From Cordylochernes scorpioides (lineage: Eukaryota; Arthropoda; Arachnida; Pseudoscorpiones; Chernetidae), in assembly GCA_030710605.1 (NCBI GenBank), contig CP092865.1, positions 139,213,505 through 139,277,504 on the forward strand: DNA of 64,000 nt. The letters run 5' to 3'. The translations under genes were made by a program, and so were the position numbers. The notes under the pieces were generated by a model. The model made no database searches. It was not told where the DNA came from and saw nothing but the letters and a program-made list of their open reading frames with translations. This document shows positions 55,441 through 64,000 of the stretch, in pieces (the stretch's first letter is position 1; each line of letters begins with the position of its first letter).

Positions 55441-56761
55441 CCAAGTTGAAATATGATGTTCATTTTGGATTATACATATCGTGTGTATGGGTTGTAAATT
55501 AAAGTGTTTTAAACCTATATTTTATCATAATTTTATTTTATTATAATTGTAGAATAGTGCTTTATAGCGTTGTATATTTAAATAAAATTATATTTTATAT
55601 ATATAAATAATTTTGAAAATAGATCTATAAATAGATCTTTAATTAAAAATGCATATATTGGTTTGAAAATAATTCGTTCAGACAATTGAAATATTGGTAA
55701 ATTATTGTTTTGCACCAAAATATGCCTTTTTAGTTAAATATATAAATTAATGATGATAAGTTGTTCGTTGAATATACTTTATATAGGAAAATTAAATACT
55801 CTTGTGCAAAATTCTAATTTATAAATACATACCAAAATAAAAAATATATATAAATATTGATTTCCCAAGTTTTTTTTGTTTTTTTTTTTTTTTTTTAATA
55901 ATTGATTCCGTAAGAATTTACCATGGTATATATATAATTTATATTATTAAAATATATATATTTATTGTAAATTATATATATAATTTTATCAATCTTTTTT
56001 TTAAAAATATTGTTTTTTTTTTTATTTGAAGACAATAAAATTTGGAAAGTTAAAAGTTCCGAATTAATGGCCTTATTTGAGATAAGTTCAAAATGCAAAA
56101 TTCCTTTTAAAGTTTCGTTTAATGCATAGAAATCTTTTCAAATTTCACTCAAAACTTTTTGTTCAACCTTTTATAAGGGAGTGATATGCGTCTTTGAGTG
56201 ATTTTTGGTAAATAACTCGATATTCATTCAGGCAATTCAGATTCTGTTTGGACTATAGCGTATGAAAAATTTAGAGAAGGTTTAACTGGGTTAGAATTCA
56301 AACTGTTATGCACGACTCCATATAGGTTATATGCCAGCTACGTTAAAGTGCTGGTTTTATCCAGTATTTTCCGGAGGTCACCTACAGAGAGGTGTAACTT
56401 TGACCTGGTATTAAACTAGGATAAGTAAAAAAAAAATTAGAATTCAAACTGATATCTGTTAAGGAACTTGTAGACAAAGATATTGATAATGATAATCTTA
56501 GTGACCTTCTATTTCCAGTAAAAAAGCTTCATTCTTATCTCCACTCAATCATACGAGTAGAGCTTGACTTTTAATGGTGTCTGCTGGGGATTAGTAGAGT
56601 TCATCAATGGATGAATAAATACAGTAAATAATGTGGTTTAGGGTTGCAGGTTTAAAATTTTAGAATTGCTAATAGTAAAACGTTATATATTGCACAAAAG
56701 AGAATACTTCATTAGTTTTTTTATAGGAAAACTACACCAAAATTTTCAGTGAGGGTTATAC

Positions 56762-57043
56762 AATAAGCCATATTTTTCCAAAGAGAAAAAAGAAATTGAA
56801 ATATCTCATTATATCTTTGAGTGCCAGTATATTAGCGAAGAAAGAGAGATGTTTTTCTCAAAAGTAAACGACAGCCAACTTACTTCAGTACAAAGTATTT
56901 TAACCAGCGCCATATCAAGTCGAATGGTTGTTCTGTCCCTGTATAACTTTTACAAAGCAGTAAGTAGGAACTTGATTTATCGTTTTCTCCTCTACTACAT
57001 GATGGTGATTGATCACCGTGAGGATATCGTTGTAAGCCGGTAA
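56762..57043 (+). pseudogene. LINE ORF2 C-terminal tail
   Basis: Open on the plus strand from about 56753. It contains HYIFECQYISEEREMFFSK, corresponding to HYLFHCPFLHEKR of the LINE at 10426 (the H-x4-C half of the zinc knuckle). It ends REDIVVSR and a stop. The first Cys pair is lost. The final codons and 3' UTR are the source of the 124-bp array that follows. Confidence 0.65.
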
Positions 57044-58960
57044 TGAAAGAGGAGAATCTGTATAAGACTGGTGTCTTAATAAAGGTTTTGTGGGTGTTTG
57101 TAACATATAGAGGACATACTACATGATGGTGATTGATCATTGTGAGGATATCGTTGTAAGCCGGCAATGAGAGAGGAGAATCTGTATAAGACTGGTGTCT
57201 TAATAAAGGTTTGTTGTGTGTTTGTAACATATAGAGGACATACTACATGATGGTGATTGATCACCGTGAGGATATCGTTGTAAGCCGGCAATGAGAGAGG
57301 AGAATCTGTGTAAGACTGGTGTCTTAATAAAGGCTTTGTGTGTGTTTGTAACATGTAGAGGACATACTACATGATGGTGATTGATCACCGTGAGGATATC
57401 GTTGTAAGCCGGCAATGAAAGAGGAGAATCTGTATAAGACTGGTGTCTTAATAAAGGCTTTGTGTGTGTTTGTAACATATAGAGGACATACTACATGATG
57501 GTGATTGATCATCGTGAGGATATCGTTGTAAGCCGGCAATGAGAGAGGAGAATCTGTACAAGACTGGTGTCTTAATATAGGCTTTGTGTATGTTTGTAAC
57601 ATATAGAGGACATACTACATGTAATGATTGATCATCGTGAGGATATCGTTGTAAACCGGCAATGAGAGAGGAGAATCTGTATAAGACTGGTGTCTTAATA
57701 AAGGCTTTGTGTGTGTTTGTAACATATAGAGGACATACTACATGATGGTGATTGATCACCGTGAGGATATCGTTGTAAGCCGGCAATGAAAGAGGAGAAT
57801 CTGTATAAGACGGGTGTCTTAATAAAGGCTTTGTGTATGTTTTTAACATATAGAGGACATACTACATGTAATGATTGATCATCGTGAGGATATCGTTGTA
57901 AACCGGCAATGAGAGAGGAGAATCTGTATAAGACTGGTGTCTTAATAAAGGCTTTGTGTGTGTTTGTAACATATAGAGGACATACTACATGATGGTGATT
58001 GATCACCGTGAGGATATCGTTGTAAGCCGTCAATGAAAGAGGAGAATCTGTATAAGACTGGTGTCTTAATAAAGGCTTTGTGTATGTTTGTAACATATAG
58101 AGGACATACTACATGTAATGATTGATCATCGTGAGGATATCGTTGTAAACCGGCAATGAGAGAGGAGAATCTGTGTAAGACTGGAAGCTTAATAAAGGCT
58201 TTGTTGTGTGTTTGTAACATATAGAGGACATACTAAATGATGGTGATTGATTATCGTGAGGATATCGTTGCAAGCCGGCAATGGGAGAGGAGAATCTGTA
58301 TAAGACTGTGTCTTAAAAAAGGCTTTGTGTGTGTTTGTAACATATAGAGGACATACTACATGATGGTGATTGATCATCGTGAGGATATCGTTGTAAGCCG
58401 GCAATGAGAGAGGAGAATCTGTGTAAGACTGGTGTCTTAATAAAGGCTTTGTGTGTGTTTGTAACATATAGAGGACATACTACATGATGGTGATTGATCA
58501 TCGTGAGGATATCGTTGTAAGCCGGCAATGAGAGAGGAGAATCTGTGTAAGACTGGTGTCTTAATAAAGGCTTTGTGTGTGTTTGTAACATATAGAGGAC
58601 ATACTACATGTAATGATTGATCACCGTGAGGATATCGTTGTAAGCCGGCAATGAGAGAGGAGAATCTGTGTAAGACTGGAAGCTTAATAAAGGCTTTGTT
58701 GTGTGTTTGTAACATATAGAGGACATACTAAATGATGGTGATTGATCATTGTGAGGATATCGTTGTAAGCCGGCAATGAGAGAGGAGAATCTGTGTAAGA
58801 ATGGAAGCTTAATAAAGGCCTTGTTGTGTGTTTGTAACATATAGAGGACATACTACATGATGGTGATTGATCATTGTGAGGATATCGTTGTAAGCCGGCA
58901 ATGAGAGAGGAGAATCTGTGTAAGACTGGTGTCTTAATAAAGGCTTTGTTGTGTGTGTGA
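56985..58960 (+). repeat. 124-bp satellite, 16 copies, made from a LINE 3' tail
   Basis: The unit contains TACTACATGATGGTGATTG, GAGGATATCGTTGTAAGCCG, GGTGTCTTAATAAAGG and a GTGTGTTTGTAACATA end. The first unit is continuous with the LINE coding end at 57043. Units differ in small patterns (CATGATGG versus CATGTAAT; GGTGTC versus GGAAGC). Overlapping 92-133 codon minus frames are by-products. Confidence 0.93.
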
Positions 58961-59284
58961 TGATGATGATGCTGTAAAGAAACAGATAACGATAAGAAAA
59001 TATAGAGAGGGATAAGAGAAAGTTGAAGCCTCGTAGTTCAATACATTATCTTGAGATAAACATATGTTTTTAAAAGGACCATTTCGAAATACGCTTGTCA
59101 ACCGTTTGAAAAAGGATAAAGAAAATGGTTAGGAAAACTGATTTAAAATAACACAAGGAAAGAGTAGAATTAAAAAAGAAAGGTACGATGACCCATTTAA
59201 AAAACGGATCTTCTTTTTTTAGGACATTGGGTGAATTCTGAAGGGTTGGGGTGGGGTGGGTGCTGACGTATTTCTGGAGAACCT

Positions 59285-61255
59285 CCCGTGGGGGACATCC
59301 GCTTCCTGACACTATCCCATGTCGTGGTTTGTCATCCATGTGACATCCGCCTTCTGACACTATCCCATGTCGTGGTTTGTCATCCATAAGGACATCCGCC
59401 TTCTGACACTATCCCATGTCGTGGTTTGTCATCCATGGGACATCCGCCTTCTGACACTATCCCATGTCGTGGTTTGTCATCCATGGGGACATCCGCCTTC
59501 TGACACTATCCCATGTCGCGGTGGTTTGTCATCCATGGGGACATCCGCCTCCTGACACTATCCCATGTCGTGATTTGTCATCTATGTGACATCCGCCTTC
59601 TGACACTATCCAATGTCGTGGTTTGTCATCCATGGGGACATTCGCCTTCTGACACTACCCTATGTCGCGGTAGTTTCATCCATGGGGACATCCGCCTTCT
59701 GACACTATCCCATGTCGCGGTTTGTCATCCATGGGGACATCCGCCTCCTGACACTATCCCATGTCGGGGTTTGTCATCCATGGGGACATCCGCCTTCTGA
59801 CACCCTTCCATGTCGCGGTGGTTTGTCATCCATGGGGACATCCTCCTTCTGACACTATCCCATGTCGTGGTTTGTCATCCATGGGGACATCCGCCTCCTG
59901 ACACTATCCCATTGCGTGGTTTGTCATCCATGGGGACATCCTCCTTCTGACACTATCCCATGTCGTGGTTTGTCATCCATGGGGACATCCGCCTTCTGAC
60001 ACTATCCCATGTCGTGGTAGTTTCATCCATGGGGACATCCGCCTTCTGACACTATCCCATATCGTGGTAGTTTCATCCATGGGGACATCCTCCTTCTGGC
60101 ACTATCCCATGTCGTGGTTTGTCATCCATGGGGACATCCGCCTTCTGACACCATCCCATGTCGCGGTGGTTTGTCATCCATGGGGACATCCGCCTCCTGA
60201 CACTATCCCATGTCGTGGTTTGTCATCTATGTGACATCCGCCTTCTGACACTATCCCATGTCGTGGTTTGTCATCCATGGGGACATCCGCCTCCTGACAC
60301 TATCCCATTTCGTGGTTTGTCATCCATGGGGACATCCTCCTTCTGGCACTATCCCATGTCGTGGTTTGTCATCCATGGGGACATCCGCCTTCTGACACTA
60401 TCCCATGTCGTGGTAGTTTCATCCATGGGGACATCCGCCTTCTGACACTATCCCATGTCGTGGTAGTTTCATCCATGGGGACATCCGCCTTCTGACACCA
60501 TCCCATGTCGCGGTGGTTTGTCATCCATGGGGACATCCGCCTCCTGACACTATCCCATGTCGTGGTTTGTCATCCATGGGGACATTCGCCTTCTGACACT
60601 ACCCTATGTCGCGGTAGTTTCATCCATGGGGACATCCGCCTTCTGACACTATCCCATGTCGCGGTTTGTCATCCATGGGGACATCCGCCTCCTGACACTA
60701 TCCCATGTCGGGGTTTGTCATCCATGGGGACATCCGCCTTCTGACACTATCCCATGTCGTGGTTTGTCATCCATCGGGACTTCCTTCTTCTGACACTATC
60801 CCAAGTCGTGGTTTGTCATCCATGGGGACATCCGTCTTCTGACACTATCCCATGTCGTAGTTTGTCATCCATCGGGACATCCGTCTTCTGACACTATCCC
60901 ATGTCCGATGTCGCGGTTTGTCATCCATGGAGACATCCGCTTTCTGACACTATCCCATGTCGTGGTTTGTCATCCATGGTGACATCCACCTTCTGACATA
61001 ATCCCATCTCGTGGTGGTTTCATCCATGGGGACAGCCGCCTTCTGACACTATCCCATGTCGTGGTTTGTCATCCATGGGGACATCCGCCTCCTGACACTA
61101 TCCCATGTTGGATGTCGCGGTTTGTAATCCATGGGGACATCCGCCTCCTGACACTATCCCATGTTGGATGTCGTGGTTTGTCATCCATGGGGACATCCGC
61201 CTCCTGCTACTATCCCATGTTGGATGTCGCGGTTTGTAATCCATGGTGACATTCA
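59285..61255 (+). repeat. 49-bp satellite, about 40 copies
   Basis: Unit GGGGACATCCGCCTTCTGAC, ACTATCCCATGTCG, TGGTTTGTCATCCAT. Variants such as TGGTAGTTTCATCC and CGCGGTGGTTTG recur in the same order in two blocks (about 59640-60000 and 60580-60760), showing block duplication. Confidence 0.93.
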
Positions 61256-61509
61256 CGCGCTGAACTGTGTGCTATTGGAAGCATCCACTAGCAGCAGCCG
61301 GGAAGGGACATCCGCCTTCTGAGACGATTCATGTCGAGATAGTGGGAATATACATCAGTCAGCTTCCAATAGCTCCTGGTTCAAATCAGACAATCCCGGC
61401 GGTAGCAAATGTAGATAAATGTATAGACCTGGATTCATCCCTAGTAGTATTATAAATTTATTTTGTCAAAGATAGTGAATAGTAATGATAAATAGTAATG
61501 AAAAATAAT

Positions 61510-62755
61510 AATGAATCGTAATGAACGGAAGGGAGAGCTACGGGGACGTAAAGGAAGGCTACGGGAACGTAAAAGAGAGCTACGGGGACGTAAAGGAGGG
61601 CTAGGGGAACGTAAAGGAGAGCTAGGGGAACGTAAAGGAGAGCTAGGGGAACGTAAAGGAGAGCTAGGGGAACGTAAAGGAGAGCTAGGGGAACGTAAAG
61701 GAGAGCTAGGGGAACGTAAAGGAGAGCTAGGGGAACGTAAAGGAGAACTACGGGAACGTAAAGGAGAGCTACGGAACGTAAAGGAGAGCTACGGGGACGT
61801 AAAGGAGAACTACGGGAATGTAAAGGAGAACTACGGGAACGTAAAGGAGAACTACGGGAACGTAAAGGAGAGCTACGGGAACGTAAAGGAGAACTACGGG
61901 AACGTAAAGGAGAGCTACGGGAACGTAAAGGATTGCTACTGGAACGTGAAGGAGAACTACGGGAACGTAAAGGAGAGCTACGGGAACGTAAAGGAGAGCT
62001 ACGGGAACGTAAAGGAGAACTACGGGAACGTAAAGGAGAGCTACGGGAACGTAAAGGAGAACTACGGGAACGTAAAGGAGAGCTAGGGGAACGTAAAGGA
62101 GAACTACGGGAACGTATAGGAGAACTAGGGGAACGTAAAGGAGAGCTACGGGAACGTAAAGGAGAGCTACGGGAACGTCAAGGAGAGCTACGGGGACGTA
62201 AAGGAGAGCTACGGGGACGTAAAGGAGAGCTACGGGAACGTAAAGGAGAACTAGGGGAACGTAAAGGAGAACTAGGGGAACGTAAAGGAGAGCTACGGGA
62301 ACGTAAAGGAGAGCTACGGGAAGGTAAAGGAGAACTACGGGAAGGTAAAGGAGAACTACGGGAACGTAAAGGAGAGCTAGGGGAACGTAAAGGAGAACTA
62401 CGGGGACGTAAAGGAGAACTAGGGGAACGTAAAGGAGAACTACGGGAACGTAAAGGAGAGCTAGGGGAATGTAAAGGAGAGCTACGGGAACGTAAAGGAG
62501 AACTACGGGAACGTAAAGGAGAGCTACGGTAACGTAAAGGAGAACTACGGGAACGTAAAGGAGAGCTAGGGGAACGTAAAAGAGAGCTAGGGGAACGTAA
62601 AGGAGAGCTAGGGGAACGTAAAGGAGAGCTAGGGGGACGTAAAGGAGACCTACGGGAACGTAAAGGAGAGCTAGGGGAACGTAAAAGAGAACTACGGGAA
62701 CGTAAAAGAGAACTACGGGAACGTAAAGGAGAGCTACGGGAACGTAAAGGAGAGG
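61510..62755 (+). repeat. 21-bp minisatellite, about 59 copies
   Basis: Unit GGAGAGCTACGGGAACGTAA plus A. The period is a multiple of 3, so it is open as a charged heptad (ERKGELR) on plus and a hydrophobic heptad (LLYVPVA, 402 codons, 61769-62977) on minus. No flanking gene structure supports either. Confidence 0.93.
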
Positions 62756-63460
62756 CGCCACGAAGGAGTTGAATGGCGCAGCTATGTAAATATTGGACTG
62801 CCGCCGCGGGGATCCAAGGACGTGATGTGGAAAAAAATCCGGGTCGTGGTGTCCTGGGTCAAATCTTCCATTTTCTGCCTTCAGTGATTGTTCTCCTGAT
62901 TTCCTTCTTCCCCGCCGAATATCGCTTTTTTCTAGGGACTTATTGATTTTATGGAATCCTATATTTATAGATGCCATTTATAGAAGTCGGAAAAACGACG
63001 AATCCGGCAGTTTATTGGGGATACTGCGACCTGGGGACTATGTGGCATTGTAATTTGGATATCTACCACTGATAACACCTTTAATACGGTCTGTAGCGTT
63101 AATATGGCTATACGGTTTAATACGGTCAATACGGCTATACCGATAAGACCAATTTTCGTGGACCAATTAAAGGAACTCTCTGGCTTAACGGTCATCTAGA
63201 TGGTACATCGAGCTCAAGATAGAGATGGCTGGCGTCGCATCCTGTTTGGGATGTAATAGGTACAATGGGCCACAACGTTCGATCGCGAATAAAATTATAT
63301 TACAGTTAATATAGCTATACTTTTTGAAGATCTTGAAAGAAAGGTAGAGATTCAATAGACCACCTGGAATTTCTTTCTATCAAATCCTATGGCTCAAAAT
63401 GTTACCTCTATGGTATATCAAAATATAGCGGTCTGAGGGGTCATATTTATCAATCCCGTC
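62756..63460. other. no gene recognised
   Basis: Mixed-composition sequence. Short TAATACGG/AATATGGCTATAC words recur at 63080-63150. Confidence 0.5.
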
Positions 63461-63465
63461 AACCG

Positions 63466-63765
63466 GGGGTTCGGTGGAAGGCTGGTTAAACCGTTTGGTT
63501 TTCGACCGCTACGACCCGGGTTCGATTCCCGCATTGGACACTTTTTTTCTGTTAAAAAAAAATGCTCCAATGGTCCCCGATTTTTGCAAAAGTCCAACCC
63601 CACCAGCGAGTGCAAGTAACCAAACGGGGCTTTGGCAGATTTGTTAGTGCAAAGTCGAACTGCTTTTCACATGTGTAGACATGTGGTGCACTTACAGTAA
63701 AAACAGTCGCTAACTATCCCCAATGATTATCATGGTCTGTACCGAGTGTACTAGGGATAATAAAA
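63466..63765 (+). mobile_element. tRNA-derived SINE, third copy
   Basis: B box GGTTCGATTCC at 63529-63539, body with CATGTGTAGACATGTGGTGC, end ACTAGGGATAAT. More diverged from the two arm copies than they are from each other. Confidence 0.88.
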
Positions 63766-63828
63766 AATAAAAATACTTCCGTCAACCCATGTTTATAATG
63801 GGGACACTTTTTAAAGTATATCTATATT

Positions 63829-64000
63829 AATAAAATGCAAATTTCATAAGTGTTGTTCGCTAAAAACTTTCGTTACAATGCATCAATTTCGACCAAATTT
63901 TCAACATTTATGTAAAACGAGATGGAGCAGGTTTTGCTTAACATTAAAATATTTTTCCTAACATTAACATGCGTAACTTCGCTGTTATCGATTAAATACA
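63829..64000 (+). mobile_element. possible Helitron 5' end
   Basis: Starts TCTATATTAATAAAATGCAA after an A, the style of Helitron 5' termini; continues beyond the window, so the diagnostic CTRR end cannot be seen. Confidence 0.2.

Noticed and set aside
56880-58840. Family of 92-133 codon ORFs on the minus strand
   Set aside because: By-products of the 124-bp satellite; they restart in each unit.
61769-62977. 402-codon protein on the minus strand
   Set aside because: Almost wholly a 21-bp minisatellite; the unique N-terminal part shows no domain.

Overview
This 64 kb window comes from an AT-rich nuclear genome of a eukaryote, most likely an invertebrate animal. The evidence is a Ty1/copia and a Ty3/gypsy-type retrotransposon, several non-LTR retrotransposon tails, mariner transposase relics, tRNA-derived SINEs with pol III B boxes, TA-flanked and foldback MITEs, and several minisatellites. 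No intact host gene, rRNA gene or bacterial-style operon could be supported. The species cannot be fixed from sequence alone.

Layout. 1-1557 is the 3' end of a decayed copia element. From 1558 the window is dominated by a giant imperfect inverted repeat: left arm 1558-20730, an unpaired spacer 20731-22812, a gap of exactly 100 N (22813-22912), and right arm 22913-49883. The right arm is interrupted by a 6.2 kb young LTR element (40963-47200). Beyond 49883 lie AT-rich sequence, MITEs, a MITE carrying a tRNA-Arg-like insertion, and three large tandem arrays (124 bp, 49 bp and 21 bp units; 56985-62755). A SINE follows, with a possible Helitron start at the right edge.

The arms can be read as two versions of one locus. 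Elements in both arms predate the split: SINEs, a LINE tail, mariner relics, a Tigger-like MITE, and a foldback element carrying a piece of a farnesyl-diphosphate-synthase-like gene. Elements in one arm only are younger: the LTR element, a TA-MITE, and several small elements with hammerhead-ribozyme cores. Divergence appears to increase toward the centre. The exact 100-N gap means a scaffolding artefact or a join of two haplotypes is a live alternative to a true palindrome.

The most interesting content is a population of small elements with hammerhead ribozyme (HHR) cores. One copy (31361-31824) has a complete type I HHR (31588-31629), a head-to-tail partial dimer of a 337-bp unit and an 11-bp target duplication. 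These are the marks of a retrozyme moved through circular or multimeric RNA. Other copies are degenerate. A second, abundant foldback family ('element A') carries every HHR core box and three correctly placed helices, but with the strands in a non-canonical linear order. Compensatory changes between copies support the helices.
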